NCBI RefSeq assembly: GCF_023806125.1
Contig: NZ_JAMSKT010000002.1
Location: 124,001-188,000, forward strand
Origin: Clostridium caldaquaticum
Lineage (GTDB): Bacteria > Bacillota > Clostridia > Clostridiales > Clostridiaceae
DNA length: 64,000 bases
Reading direction: 5' to 3'
Below, piece by piece: positions 9,726-18,434 of the stretch. The position numbers and the translations under genes were made by a program. Below the pieces are notes generated by a model. It ran no database searches. It saw nothing but the letters and a program-made list of their open reading frames with translations, and was not told the origin of the DNA. How positions within the stretch are numbered: the first letter of the stretch is position 1; every line of letters begins with the position of its first letter.

Positions 9726-9989
9726 ATGAGTAGAAAGCACAGACATGAATGCTGTTATGATGAAAAAGAATATCGTAAAGGTTATGACAAATGCTGCTGC
9801 GATTTCCCAACTCTAATTATACTAATTCTTATACTTTTACAGTTCAACAGAGGTGGATACGGATTATTCGGAGCAAAACCTGTTGAAGGAGTTGGAAACT
9901 ACGGCGGAGCATTAGGACTAGTTGATAACAGTATATTATTCATCATAGCAATATTCTACCTTGCCTGCTGTAATCCATGCAAAAGATAG
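9726..9989 (+). CDS. Small Cys-rich two-helix membrane protein, paralogue of 8648 gene
   Basis: An 87-residue protein with the same plan as the gene at 8648: start MSRKHRHECCYDEKEY, block CCCDFPTLIILILI ending LQFNR, a shorter Gly-rich middle and the final segment VDNSILFIIA with tail ACCNPCKR. ATG 9726 is chosen over the in-frame TTG at 9702 because AAAGGGGGG (9711-9719) is its ribosome site. That G-run is complementary to the C-rich single strand of the predicted small RNA at 10531. No function is assigned to the family that I can recall; two hydrophobic segments predict a hairpin membrane protein. Confidence 0.75.
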   Translation: MSRKHRHECCYDEKEYRKGYDKCCCDFPTLIILILILLQFNRGGYGLFGAKPVEGVGNYGGALGLVDNSILFIIAIFYLACCNPCKR

Positions 9990-10002
9990 AATGTTAAAAG
10001 AA

Positions 10003-10039
10003 AGCTAGGAGAGCTTAAGAGGCCCTCCTGGCTATTTTT
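10003..10039 (+). terminator. Terminator after 9726 gene
   Basis: The stem AGCTAGGAG/CTCCTGGCT (one G-T pair; arms 10003-10011 and 10025-10033) is followed by ATTTTT. The T run overlaps the stop codon of the convergent bactofilin gene. Confidence 0.8.
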
Positions 10040-10409
10040 ATTCTGAAACTTCTTCAGATTTTACAGGAATGACCATAGTACATTTGCCATCAAAAGCGCC
10101 GCCCTCTTTAATAATCAAGTTTTTTACAGTTATATCTCCTAATATTTTTCCATAGTTTTCTAAAGTGAGGGTATCTTCACAAACAACGTTTCCTTCAACT
10201 TTACCATTAATAAAAGCACTTTTGCAGTTTATATTGCTTTTACAATAGGATGAGACACCTATTATAACATCGTCTTGCCAAAATATATCCCCTTCAATCG
10301 TTCCATCAATTTTTATCAAACCATCACCTTGAAGTGAACCTACTATATTGCATTTCTCTCCAATAAGAGTTTCTATTTTATTAGTATTTTTTTCTTTATC
10401 ATTAAACAT
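10038..10409 (-). CDS. Bactofilin (polymer-forming cytoskeletal protein)
   Basis: Bactofilins polymerise without nucleotide through a right-handed beta-helix and scaffold cell-shape or polar proteins. The 123-residue product has a charged N-terminal tail, then short repeating beta units: GEKCNIVGSLQGDGLIKIDG, TIEGDI, SAFINGKVEGNV, LENYGKILGDI and so on. This G-rich periodicity is the family hallmark. The minus-strand start is preceded by GGAGG. It sits alone between convergent small-membrane-protein genes and a divergent small RNA candidate. Partner proteins cannot be deduced. Confidence 0.9.
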   Translation of the reverse strand: MFNDKEKNTNKIETLIGEKCNIVGSLQGDGLIKIDGTIEGDIFWQDDVIIGVSSYCKSNINCKSAFINGKVEGNVVCEDTLTLENYGKILGDITVKNLIIKEGGAFDGKCTMVIPVKSEEVSE

Positions 10410-10530
10410 TTATGCTACCTCCATTTTAATAGTTTTGCAATTATACAATAAATATAAAAATAATAAAAATTAAAAAATTATTTTTATGTGTATAAAACTT
10501 CAAGTATTGGTCAATATTAATAATGTAAGT

Positions 10531-10635
10531 TGGAGAGTAAATCTCCACGGCATAGAATGAAAGCAAATTACTTTCATTTAATGCTAGAACCCCCCATCCC
10601 CCTTGGGACCGTTAATAGCGGTCCCTTTTGTTTTT
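10531..10635 (+). ncRNA. Candidate small RNA with three hairpins and a C-rich single strand
   Basis: No gene is read on this strand here, yet the segment folds well. Hairpin 1 is TGGAGA/TCTCCA (10531-10536, 10542-10547). Hairpin 2 is GCAT plus AATGAAAG pairing with CTTTCATT plus ATGC (10550-10584). A C-rich single strand of 13 bases (10590-10602) follows, then a strong intrinsic terminator (10605-10635). C-rich loops of this kind in Gram-positive small RNAs pair with G-rich ribosome sites. The 5' end is uncertain: no good -35/-10 pair was found, though TATAAA lies at 10491. Structure is observed; regulatory role is inferred. Confidence 0.55.
10605..10635 (+). terminator. Terminator of the candidate small RNA
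   Basis: Perfect GC-rich stem GGGACCG/CGGTCCC with a seven-base loop, followed by TTTTGTTTTT. The T-rich side shows it serves a plus-strand transcript, although both flanking genes are on the minus strand. Confidence 0.85.
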
Positions 10636-10647
10636 CTTGAGGAAAAA

Positions 10648-11598
10648 TTATTGTGCTAGAGATATAGAATAAATTTTAAATAAATTATTTTCTTCAGGTT
10701 TACCTGAAGGTTTTAGTATTAGGTTTAAAGTATAGTTTTTAGTTTTTTCTTTATTTAAATTTGAAACAGCTTTAAAGTTAAGTGTCCACTGCACTTCTGT
10801 AATGTTTCCGTTAACATCTGATTTATTATCTTTAAATATACAATTTAGGAAAGTATAAGTATTATTTTCTCCTGATAGTTTTCCTATTACAGCCATATCT
10901 TGCCCGTTTAAACCTGGATAAAATATGTTTGCTGGTTTGTTTGACTCATTTTCTGGGAGGCTTTCTATGTATTTTATAAACGCAAAGACGCTGTCTCTTC
11001 CCATATAATTATCCTTATAGTTAAAAGTAAATTTTTCAAGATTTTTTTTGTCGGGCATAAATATGTAATTTGAAAGTTCAATTTTATTATTTGTAATATT
11101 GCCTGTTAAAAACTTTGGAGTTCTATTATTGCTTAAGTCAGCAAAACCTGCTATATTGTTTGAACCGAAAAATATGTCTTTAAATTTTCCATCGCTCCAT
11201 AAAAATACATGCTGAATTGGAGTTTCTTTTTCTGAAGCTTGAACAAAAATTTCTGGAATTTTATCTCTTGTAATATCCATAAAAGTAATCTTTAATGGAT
11301 TATTAACATCAAATAATCCTATAGTAGGGAGTTTTTTATTAGGCTCTAAATAATAGCTTTTTTGACCATCGTTCACTTCCATATAATATTTGTCTTTTTC
11401 TGTCTTAATATATAATAGGTCTTTTTTTCCATCGCCAGTTAAATCCGTTTGAAAAATTTTACTATTATCAACTAAGGTGTTGAAGGTAGCAGTAGATTTC
11501 TTAGTTGAAAGCAGAATTATTAAAAGTGCTATAATAATTATTCCTAAGACAGAATAGTAAATATATTTTTTCTTTAGAAATATTACCCTGAATTTCAT
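10648..11598 (-). CDS. Membrane-anchored protein with FG-GAP/VCBS-like repeats
   Basis: The 316-residue product has a basic N terminus, one hydrophobic segment (about 13-32) and a large extracytoplasmic domain. Two stretches look like calcium-type repeat motifs, DLTGDGKKDLLYIK and FMDITRDKIPEIF, which are typical of FG-GAP/VCBS beta-propeller blades. The start at 11598 is chosen because GGAGGTGATTTAT precedes it; the upstream in-frame ATG at 11613 overlaps that site. The function is unknown. It is convergent with the small RNA candidate and divergent from the ferritin-like gene. Confidence 0.75.
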   Translation of the reverse strand: MKFRVIFLKKKYIYYSVLGIIIIALLIILLSTKKSTATFNTLVDNSKIFQTDLTGDGKKDLLYIKTEKDKYYMEVNDGQKSYYLEPNKKLPTIGLFDVNNPLKITFMDITRDKIPEIFVQASEKETPIQHVFLWSDGKFKDIFFGSNNIAGFADLSNNRTPKFLTGNITNNKIELSNYIFMPDKKNLEKFTFNYKDNYMGRDSVFAFIKYIESLPENESNKPANIFYPGLNGQDMAVIGKLSGENNTYTFLNCIFKDNKSDVNGNITEVQWTLNFKAVSNLNKEKTKNYTLNLILKPSGKPEENNLFKIYSISLAQ

Positions 11599-11698
11599 AT
11601 AAATCACCTCCATTTAATTATATGAAGTTAGTTTATATTTAATTAATTTACATAAAATAAAATTAAGAAATTTTTATATTAGAAAGAGGGGAATGTGT

Positions 11699-12127
11699 AT
11701 GAATAATGATGAAATATATTTAACTAAAATGTTAAGAGGGGAAAATATGGGCATTAATTTATATAATAAATATTTAAAAAAAATTCCTGAAGGAAAATAT
11801 AAAATAGAAATTGAAAAGTTTAAAAATGAACATATAAGACATAGAACTAGACTTCAAAATATAATGCAGTCTAGAGATATAGAAGTAAGCAGTGAAGTAG
11901 GTATTCAGGGAAAGATGACAGAACTTATGACTTCAGTAAAACTTATGTTTAAAAATGAACCTAAATTAATTATGAAAGAGTTATATAAAGGAGAAATGAC
12001 GGGAGTAAAATACAGTGAAAAATATCTTTCAGAATTTAGTGAATCCATAAGGCCGGATATAGAAAAGATAATAAAAGAGGACAAAGAAAGAATTTCAAAA
12101 CTTGACAAGATTTTAAAAACACTCTAA
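11699..12127 (+). CDS. Ferritin-like four-helix protein
   Basis: The 142-residue protein looks all-helical, with Glu/His-bearing repeats: LRGENMGINLYNKYL, FKNEHIRHRTRLQ, LYKGEMTGVKYSEKYL and IIKEDKERISKLDKI. This spacing (E...E-x-x-H twice) matches ferritin-like bundles, although the last helix has ED rather than a clear E-x-x-H. The ATG at 11699 is seven bases from GAGGGG (11686-11691), better placed than the ATG at 11693. It could bind iron or serve as a stress or spore protein. The family assignment is by pattern only. Confidence 0.6.
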   Translation: MNNDEIYLTKMLRGENMGINLYNKYLKKIPEGKYKIEIEKFKNEHIRHRTRLQNIMQSRDIEVSSEVGIQGKMTELMTSVKLMFKNEPKLIMKELYKGEMTGVKYSEKYLSEFSESIRPDIEKIIKEDKERISKLDKILKTL

Positions 12128-12174
12128 ATTAAAATATATTTCTTGTTCTCTAAGTTGAGAGGAAGGTGTAAAAC

Positions 12175-13410
12175 TTGAGGCAAAAGAAAGTTATTGCCAT
12201 AGTAATTAGTTTCCTTCTATGTATAAATTTAGTGTCCTGTAAGAAAAAAAGTGCAGAAGAAAATGAAGATAAGAAAAAAACTTTAAATATTTATGTAGAT
12301 ATTAAAGACAAGAATACTTTAAACATAATTAAGTTTTTAACTGAAGAATATAAAAAAGCAAATCCAAAATCTGAACTTAAAATTAATGATGTATTAGGTG
12401 GTGGGACTAACATTATTGAAGATATTAGCAAAGGCACGGAGGCGGATTTAGTACTTACCTCTAGAAATACAATGATAGAATTAGCACAAAAAGGTCTTCT
12501 AAGTGATATGAGTCAGCAATTTGAAAAAAACAAGATAAGTGAAAAATACTATAATATTGTGGCAGCTTATGGAAGAATAGGAGAAAAATATTATGGCATA
12601 GGTGTTATACCTTATACAGTAGAATTTTTTTATAATACAGATGCTATAAATAAATTAGGAATTAATCCTCCAGGTAATATTCAGGATGCGTTAGCTTTGA
12701 TGAAAAAGTTAAACAGCAGCAATATAAAAGTTCCTATAGTAGTTACTGAGGACTTAGATATTAACTGTGCTTTATCTTCCATAATTGCAAGCAATAAAGT
12801 AAAGGCTTCTGCTTTAGATACTGCCTATGACAATAATGAGGTCTATAAAAACATAAAAGAAATGCAGGGAATTTTTGATGATATAAATACAGCTGTTAAG
12901 GAAACAGGAATAAATAAAAGTTTCTTTGAATTAGGAAATGAAAATACTTTGGCTTATTTAACAAATGGAAGTATTCCATTTGTTATCAGCACATCTTATT
13001 ACTATAATAATTTAAAAGAAAGCAATATAAAGCTTATAGAAGAGTTTCAGTTAGGTAATGGCATGAAAGGTAATATGCCAGTTATAATAAATGCTTTACT
13101 ATGTATGCCTACTAATAGCAAAAATTCAGAGGATGCAGGAAAGTTTATCAAATTTTTATTAAGTGATGAAACACAGGAAAATATAGTGAAAAAAGGATAT
13201 ATATCTGGCAGTAAAAAAGCAAATGCAGAGCTTTTAGGTTTAGGTGAAAGCATTGTTAAACATTTATCTAATGCAAATGATAACAGTATTGTATATATTT
13301 ATAATCTTCCTAAAAAATTTCAAAAACATATAAGTGGAAAAGTTGATAGTATTTTAGCAGGCAAGTATACTAAAAATGAGTGGCAAGAAATATTAAATGA
13401 AGTTTATTAA
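12175..13410 (+). CDS. Extracellular solute-binding lipoprotein, family 1
   Basis: Starts at a TTG at 12175 after GGAAGGTG. The N terminus is a lipoprotein signal peptide with lipobox LVSC, so the mature protein would be lipid-anchored outside the membrane. The remaining ~390 residues resemble family-1 sugar-type binding proteins (VDIKDKNTLNIIKFLTEEY, then EADLVLTSRNTMIELAQKGLL). No ABC permease or ATPase gene lies next to it, so it is an orphan that may serve a remote transporter or a sensor. The substrate is unknown. It is closed by a long bidirectional terminator. Confidence 0.8.
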   Translation: MRQKKVIAIVISFLLCINLVSCKKKSAEENEDKKKTLNIYVDIKDKNTLNIIKFLTEEYKKANPKSELKINDVLGGGTNIIEDISKGTEADLVLTSRNTMIELAQKGLLSDMSQQFEKNKISEKYYNIVAAYGRIGEKYYGIGVIPYTVEFFYNTDAINKLGINPPGNIQDALALMKKLNSSNIKVPIVVTEDLDINCALSSIIASNKVKASALDTAYDNNEVYKNIKEMQGIFDDINTAVKETGINKSFFELGNENTLAYLTNGSIPFVISTSYYYNNLKESNIKLIEEFQLGNGMKGNMPVIINALLCMPTNSKNSEDAGKFIKFLLSDETQENIVKKGYISGSKKANAELLGLGESIVKHLSNANDNSIVYIYNLPKKFQKHISGKVDSILAGKYTKNEWQEILNEVY

Positions 13411-13413
13411 TAA

Positions 13414-13472
13414 AAAAAAAGGATATGTAAGAGGTATAGAATTATATTATACTTCTTACATATCCTTTTTTT
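13414..13472. terminator. Bidirectional terminator, solute-binding gene and perR-like gene
   Basis: A run of A, then GGATATGTAAGA (13421-13432), pairs with TCTTACATATCC (13454-13465), which is followed by seven T residues. The A and T runs on opposite sides let it serve both convergent genes. The stem continues inward with GGTATA/TATACT. Confidence 0.9.
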
Positions 13473-13497
13473 ATGTTAATTATCAAATTAATCTTCT

Positions 13498-13917
13498 TTA
13501 TTTCTTTTTATTTTTGCAGTCTTTACATAATCCATAGAAATAAACTTGATTTGTTAGAACTTCATAATCAGTATACTGTTTTATTGATGTATTTAAGTCA
13601 GTGAAACAGAAACCTTCAATGTCATCTACTCTTCCACAGCTTAAACATTGAATGTGTGGATGATTACATATATTACCATCATATCTGAAGTTACCTTCTC
13701 CTACATTTAATTCCTGAACTAAACCAACTTCTACAAGAGTTTTTAATGCCTTATAAACTGTAGCAAGGCTCATTGTAGGATACTCTGGTTGAAGAGCTTT
13801 ATATATAGTTTCTGCAGATGGATGTTCTTTTGATGATTTTAAATACTTGTATACTGCAATACGCTGAGGAGTAAGCTTGAGTTTCTTTTCTTTAAAAATC
13901 TCGGTTAAATTATTCAT
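13498..13917 (-). CDS. perR: Fur-family transcriptional regulator, PerR-like
   Basis: A winged-helix domain (FKEKKLKLTPQRIAVYKYL) is followed by the metal-binding dimer domain. Two CxxC pairs (CLSCGR and CKDCK) form the structural zinc site, and NHPHIQC belongs to the regulatory metal site. The sequence is nearer PerR (peroxide sensor) than Fur or Zur, but this cannot be proved by eye. The start at 13917 puts AGGA eight bases upstream; an in-frame ATG at 13926 is possible. Upstream, 13944-13966 carries an AT-rich inverted repeat similar to a PerR box (TTATATTATATAATAA), consistent with autoregulation. Confidence 0.85.
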   Translation of the reverse strand: MNNLTEIFKEKKLKLTPQRIAVYKYLKSSKEHPSAETIYKALQPEYPTMSLATVYKALKTLVEVGLVQELNVGEGNFRYDGNICNHPHIQCLSCGRVDDIEGFCFTDLNTSIKQYTDYEVLTNQVYFYGLCKDCKNKKK

Positions 13918-14151
13918 GGTCACCATCCTAATTAAATAATTAATTATATTATATAATAAAAATTATTTGTTGTCAAAAAGCTTTAAGGCTAAATTTAATA
14001 ATAAATTAATATTTAGAATAAATTAATACAATCTATACTTTTAATCATATTATAGTAATAATAAACATTTTTCTCAATAGCAAATATTAATGAGCAGTGG
14101 GTATAATTAAAGGTTAGGTATCCATAAGCTTGAAAAAAGGAGGATAATAGC

Positions 14152-15528
14152 TTGAAGAGGACATATGTGTTAGATACTAATGTTATCCTGTACATGCCAA
14201 ATGCCATATTTTCCTTTGGAGACAATGATGTGGTTATACCAGAGGTAGTGCTTGAGGAACTAGATGCTTTTAAAAAAGATAAAAGTGATTTAGGCTCAAA
14301 TGCAAGATATGCAGCAAGAATTATAGACAAATTACGAAAACAAGGTAAGCTTAATAAGGGAATACAGCTGCCTGGAGGTGGAAGACTTAGAGTTGAGATG
14401 AATCATTATGATGCGGAAATACCGCCTCTTTGGAGCAGGCAAAAACCTGATAATAGAATAATTCAGGTATGCAAAGGCTTAAAAGAGCAAGGAGAGGATG
14501 TATGTTTAGTTACTAAAGATATTTTTGAAAGGATAAAAGCTGATACAGTAGACATAGATGCTGAAGATTTTTATGAAAAGATGGTTCCTGAATATGAAAG
14601 CCAATATACTGGAAGACTTGATGTGTTTGTATCATCAGAAAAAATTGATGAATTTTATGCTCAGAAATATTTAGAGCCTAAAGAGCTTTTATATTATTCC
14701 AATGAATTAAATGAATACTCTATTCCAGAACTTTATGTAAATCAGTTTTTAATTATACATGCTATTGAAAATACGAGAAAAACAGCACTGGGCCGCTTTG
14801 ATGGAAAGCTTATTGTACCTCTTTTATTTAAGGATATGGTACCTTTAGGTATTACACCTAGAAATGTAGGACAGAAGTTTATGCTTGAAGCTCTTTATAT
14901 GGATGCAGACAAGATACCTCTTGTTATAATAAAAGGGCCGGCAGGTACTGCTAAAACATTATTTTCTCTTGCAGTAGGTCTTCAAAAGGTAATGGAGGAA
15001 AATGCTCAGCAATATAGGAGAATTTTAGTTTGCAGACCAAATGTTACTATGGATGAAGAAATAGGTTTTCTTCCAGGCACAGAGCAAGAAAAAATATCAC
15101 CTTTTATGCGACCAATTTTTGATAATCTTCAAATATTAGTAGATTCAGATGAAAAAGAAAGATATAAAAATGAAAAGGAATTAGATGATAAAGTAAGAGA
15201 ATTATTTGATAGAAAGATTATAACTACAGAAGCAGTGGCATATTTAAGAGGACGTTCCATTGTTAAGAACTGGGTTATTATAGACGAAGCTCAGAACTTG
15301 TCGCCAAAGCAGATTAAGGCTATAATAACTAGAGTAGGAGAAGGAACAAAACTTATACTAATAGGAGATCCTGAGCAAATAGATCATGCGTTTTTAGATT
15401 CCAGGTCTAACGGTTTATGCTATGCAGCAGAAAAAATGAAAGGCAGCGAGCTTTGCTGCCAGGTAACATTGAAGTATGATGAGTGTGAAAGATCACCGCT
15501 AGCTTATGAGTCTTCTAGAAGATTATAA
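14152..15528 (+). CDS. PIN domain-PhoH family ATPase (YlaK-like)
   Basis: Starts at TTG 14152 behind AAAGGAGGATAA. The first 140 residues are a PIN nuclease domain opening YVLDTNVILYMP with conserved acidic residues. The C-terminal half is a PhoH-type P-loop ATPase with Walker A GPAGTAKT (262-269), Walker B WVIIDEAQN and the motif LIGDPEQID. Proteins with this fusion (PhoH2/YlaK) are reported as RNA-unwinding ribonucleases in other bacteria. 458 residues is typical. It stands alone and ends in a terminator, so no operon clue is available. Confidence 0.9.
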   Translation: MKRTYVLDTNVILYMPNAIFSFGDNDVVIPEVVLEELDAFKKDKSDLGSNARYAARIIDKLRKQGKLNKGIQLPGGGRLRVEMNHYDAEIPPLWSRQKPDNRIIQVCKGLKEQGEDVCLVTKDIFERIKADTVDIDAEDFYEKMVPEYESQYTGRLDVFVSSEKIDEFYAQKYLEPKELLYYSNELNEYSIPELYVNQFLIIHAIENTRKTALGRFDGKLIVPLLFKDMVPLGITPRNVGQKFMLEALYMDADKIPLVIIKGPAGTAKTLFSLAVGLQKVMEENAQQYRRILVCRPNVTMDEEIGFLPGTEQEKISPFMRPIFDNLQILVDSDEKERYKNEKELDDKVRELFDRKIITTEAVAYLRGRSIVKNWVIIDEAQNLSPKQIKAIITRVGEGTKLILIGDPEQIDHAFLDSRSNGLCYAAEKMKGSELCCQVTLKYDECERSPLAYESSRRL

Positions 15529-15536
15529 TTGTTTAA

Positions 15537-15572
15537 AAAGAGTAAGGCTTTTATGCTTTACTCTTTATATTT
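15537..15572 (+). terminator. Terminator after PIN-PhoH gene
   Basis: The stem AAAGAGTAAGGC/GCTTTACTCTTT (one G-T pair, six-base loop) is followed by a short T-rich tail. Confidence 0.75.
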
Positions 15573-15638
15573 AAAAAATAATGCATCAGAAGCAACTTAT
15601 TGATATAATATAGATAAAATATCATGAAACATTAAAGA

Positions 15639-15661
15639 CATAAGGATTGATAATCCTTATG
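15639..15661. repeat. Perfect inverted repeat upstream of M50 protease
   Basis: CATAAGGATT and AATCCTTATG are exact complements around a three-base centre. It lies 30 bases before the protease start codon, inside its leader or promoter. With no T run it is not a terminator; an operator or a translational hairpin is possible. A TATAAT lies at 15604-15609 but without a convincing -35. Confidence 0.5.
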
Positions 15662-15690
15662 TGCTACAAAGAAATACAGGAGGGATTTTT

Positions 15691-16317
15691 TTGAACAACA
15701 TGTTATTTACTATACTTCTTATTCCAGGAATTTTAGCAGGAATTACTTTTCATGAATATGCTCATGCATTAACAGCTGATAGATTAGGAGATAAAACTCC
15801 AAGGCTTCAAGGAAGGCTTACTTTAAATCCGTTAACTCACATTGATCCTATAGGGTTTATTGCACTTCTTGTATTTAAATTTGGCTGGGCTAAGCCTGTT
15901 CAAATTAATTCAAGTGCATTTAAAAGCTATTATAAAGACGATTTAAAAGTTTCTATTGCTGGGCCATTAGCTAATCTTGCAGTAGCTTTTGTATCTGCTG
16001 TTATACTAGCTTTATTTTCTAAATTTGCAATGAATGATTCAACCTTGGCAGAAATAATATATAATATTTTGTTTTTATCACTGCTTGTAAATTGCAATTT
16101 ATTTGTTTTAAATTTACTTCCATTGCCTGGCTTTGATGGGTTTAATATTTTGAGAGATTTATTTCCAAAATTATTTTATAATTTTGCAGAATCAATATAT
16201 AGATATCAGTTTATAATAATTATTATTTTTTTAATGAGTCCTCTTTCGAGTATTTTAGTTGGTGTACCAGCGAGATTTGTAAGAAATATAATAATTAATA
16301 TTGTAAATTTAATATAA
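15691..16317 (+). CDS. Site-2 protease family (M50) membrane metalloprotease
   Basis: An integral membrane zinc protease of the rhomboid-like size class (208 residues, about five hydrophobic segments). The zinc ligands are in HEYAH (21-25) in the first helix, and the third ligand is D149 in LPLPGFDG. The start is TTG 15691, eight bases from AGGAGGG (15678-15684); ATG 15700 is a weaker alternative. No PDZ domain is present. The substrate is unknown; such small S2P proteins are common in clostridia. trmB starts 17 bases downstream, so they form one transcript. Confidence 0.9.
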   Translation: MNNMLFTILLIPGILAGITFHEYAHALTADRLGDKTPRLQGRLTLNPLTHIDPIGFIALLVFKFGWAKPVQINSSAFKSYYKDDLKVSIAGPLANLAVAFVSAVILALFSKFAMNDSTLAEIIYNILFLSLLVNCNLFVLNLLPLPGFDGFNILRDLFPKLFYNFAESIYRYQFIIIIIFLMSPLSSILVGVPARFVRNIIINIVNLI

Positions 16318-16334
16318 CAGGAGGAAACATAGTA

Positions 16335-16982
16335 ATGAGACTAAGGAAAAAATGGTGGGCAAGACCTGAGCTTGAAAGCAGCTCATTTTTTATAACACGC
16401 CCTTTAGAATACTGTGGAAAGTGGAAAGAGGAGTTCAGGAATGATAATGAAATACATTTAGAACTTGGCTGTGGCAGAGGAAAATTTATAAGTGAAAAGG
16501 CAAAAGCAAATCCTAATATAAATTATGTAGCAATAGATTTGAAGGATGAAGTGCTTGTTTATGCTCTTAGAAAAGTTATAGAAGCAGAAGTTTCTAATGT
16601 AAGAATAGTTCCGCTGAACATACAGTTAATTGAAGGGGTTTTTGTTAAAGACGAAATATCAAAAATATATATAAACTTCTGTAATCCTTGGCCTAAGGAC
16701 AGACATAAGAAAAGAAGGCTAACTCACACAAGATTTTTATCTGAGTATAAAAAATTTCTTAAAATAGGAGGAGAAGTCTGGTTTAAGACTGATGATACAG
16801 GCCTTTTCGAAGAGTCTATAGAATATTTTAAGTCTAGTGGGTTTAACATAGAATATATTACTTATGACCTTCATAACTGCGATTTTAAAGAAAATATAAC
16901 TACAGAGTATGAAAGCAAATTTGCGTCTCAAGGCATGAAAATTATGTTTTTGATTGCAAAGCTAATGCCTTATAAAGAATAA
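16335..16982 (+). CDS. trmB: tRNA (guanine-N7-)-methyltransferase
   Basis: TrmB methylates G46 in the variable loop of many tRNAs using S-adenosylmethionine. The 215-residue protein shows the SAM-binding stretch [11 protein letters not shown], the family signature [18 protein letters not shown] and the C-terminal TEYESKF motif. The start is preceded by AGGAGG. It ends in a strong bidirectional terminator shared with lysC. Confidence 0.97.
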   Translation: MRLRKKWWARPELESSSFFITRPLEYCGKWKEEFRNDNEIHLELGCGRGKFISEKAKANPNINYVAIDLKDEVLVYALRKVIEAEVSNVRIVPLNIQLIEGVFVKDEISKIYINFCNPWPKDRHKKRRLTHTRFLSEYKKFLKIGGEVWFKTDDTGLFEESIEYFKSSGFNIEYITYDLHNCDFKENITTEYESKFASQGMKIMFLIAKLMPYKE

Positions 16983-16984
16983 TA

Positions 16985-17029
16985 AAAAAACACAATTATA
17001 AGAGTCAGCACCTTATAATTGTGTTTTTT
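16985..17029. terminator. Bidirectional terminator between trmB and lysC
   Basis: An 18-bp perfect stem, arms 16985-17002 and 17012-17029, includes six A and six T residues at its base. It serves trmB on the plus strand and lysC on the minus strand. Confidence 0.92.
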
Positions 17030-17082
17030 ATCATAAGAGAAATAATACACAATTAACTCTTATTTTTTAGTATTAACAGTTA

Positions 17083-18324
17083 TTAAACTACGTTCAGCTC
17101 AATTTCTTCATCAGCATCCAGACTAAATTTACTGTGAAGGCTTTGAAGTGCTTCATTAGCTTTTTCTTGGTCTATTATGCAGGAAATTTTAAGCTCAGAG
17201 GTACTTATCATCTGAACATTGATTCCTAATTCATAAAGGCACTCAAAAAAGCCAGATACTATATCAGGGTCTCCTAAAATACTTGAACCCACTACAGATA
17301 GCTTAACCACAGAACTATCGTATACAACCTTATCTGCACCAATTTCAGTCATAACATTTCCCAATACTTGAATAGCGTGATTTAAATCATCTTTTGCTAC
17401 AGTAAAGGATATATCATTAACTTCATTGGTATTTACGTTTTGTATAATCATATCAACACCTATATTATTCGATGCCAAATGTGAAAATAGCTTAAATGCT
17501 ATACCTGGTTTATCTGGAACTTTAAGAACAGAAACCTTTGCAATATTATCATCTAGTGTTATTCCTCTTACAACTGCTTTTTCCATAGCTTCAACCCCCA
17601 TAATTTTTGTTCCTGGTTTATCATTAAAACTTGATCTTACTACAAGAGGAACCTTATACCTTCTTGCTATTTCAACTGACCTAGGATGAAGCACTTTTGC
17701 ACCAAGCCTGGCGAGCTCAAGCATTTCATCATAGGCAACCTTATCCATAAGCTTTGCTTTAGGCACTACCCTTGGATCTGTAGTATAAACACCATCTACA
17801 TCTGTATAAATTTCACATAATTCTGCTTCAACTGCTGCAGCTAGTGCCACTGCAGAGGTATCAGAACCGCCTCTGCCAAGTGTTGTTACATCACCGTTAT
17901 CACTTATGCCCTGAAAACCAGCCACCACCACAATATTACCTTCTTCTAATTCTTTTTCAATCCTTGTTTTATCAATTTTTTCAATTCTGGCTGATTTGTA
18001 ATTGCCATTAGTAAATACACCGCATTGAGAGCCTGTAAGAGAAATAGCTTTATGACCTTGAGCTTGAATTGCCATAGCTAAAAGAGATATAGAAACTTGT
18101 TCACCAGTAGATAAAAGCATGTCAAGTTCCCTAGGCGAAGGATTTGGTGTAATCTGTTTTGTTTTTTCTATTAAATCGTCAGTTGTATCTCCCATGGCAG
18201 AGACAACAGCAATCACTTTCTTTCCATTATTTTTAGCAGCAATAATTCGTTTGGCTACATTATTTATGCGTTCTATGGAGCCTACAGAGGTGCCTCCATA
18301 TTTTTGAACGATTATACCTTTCAT
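17083..18324 (-). CDS. lysC: Aspartate kinase
   Basis: Aspartokinase phosphorylates aspartate, the first step toward lysine, threonine and methionine. The kinase domain opens with VQKYGGTSVGS and includes TLGRGGSDTSAVALA. Two ACT domains fill the C-terminal third (VPDKPGIAF and the following KLSVVGSSI), suggesting feedback control by an end product. Length 413 is normal. The start follows AGGGGGTGAAC. No lysine riboswitch (L-box) pattern was recognised upstream; instead an inverted repeat overlaps the putative promoter, and a divergent ACT-domain HTH gene lies next door. Confidence 0.96.
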   Translation of the reverse strand: MKGIIVQKYGGTSVGSIERINNVAKRIIAAKNNGKKVIAVVSAMGDTTDDLIEKTKQITPNPSPRELDMLLSTGEQVSISLLAMAIQAQGHKAISLTGSQCGVFTNGNYKSARIEKIDKTRIEKELEEGNIVVVAGFQGISDNGDVTTLGRGGSDTSAVALAAAVEAELCEIYTDVDGVYTTDPRVVPKAKLMDKVAYDEMLELARLGAKVLHPRSVEIARRYKVPLVVRSSFNDKPGTKIMGVEAMEKAVVRGITLDDNIAKVSVLKVPDKPGIAFKLFSHLASNNIGVDMIIQNVNTNEVNDISFTVAKDDLNHAIQVLGNVMTEIGADKVVYDSSVVKLSVVGSSILGDPDIVSGFFECLYELGINVQMISTSELKISCIIDQEKANEALQSLHSKFSLDADEEIELNVV

Positions 18325-18403
18325 TATTGTTCACCCCCTAAGTTTTTACGTTTTATACAAAGTTACATCATGAAAAATATGTACTTGTATAAAATACACT
18401 TGT

Positions 18404-18434
18404 ATTTATATGAAAAACATTATATCATATAAAT
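18404..18434. promoter_or_regulatory. Inverted repeat in lysC/ACT-regulator divergent region
   Basis: ATTTATATGA (18404-18413) and TCATATAAAT (18425-18434) are exact complements separated by 11 bases. On the minus strand the centre contains TATAAT, which is a plausible -10 of lysC. Further copies of an ACTTGTAT-like word lie at 18383 and 18399, and an inverted relative at 18354. This looks like an operator region; the bound protein is unknown. Confidence 0.45.

Noticed and set aside
14013-14330. Minus-strand 105-codon frame over the start of the PIN-PhoH gene
   Set aside because: Overlaps a secure gene on the other strand, has no ribosome site and no recognisable domain.
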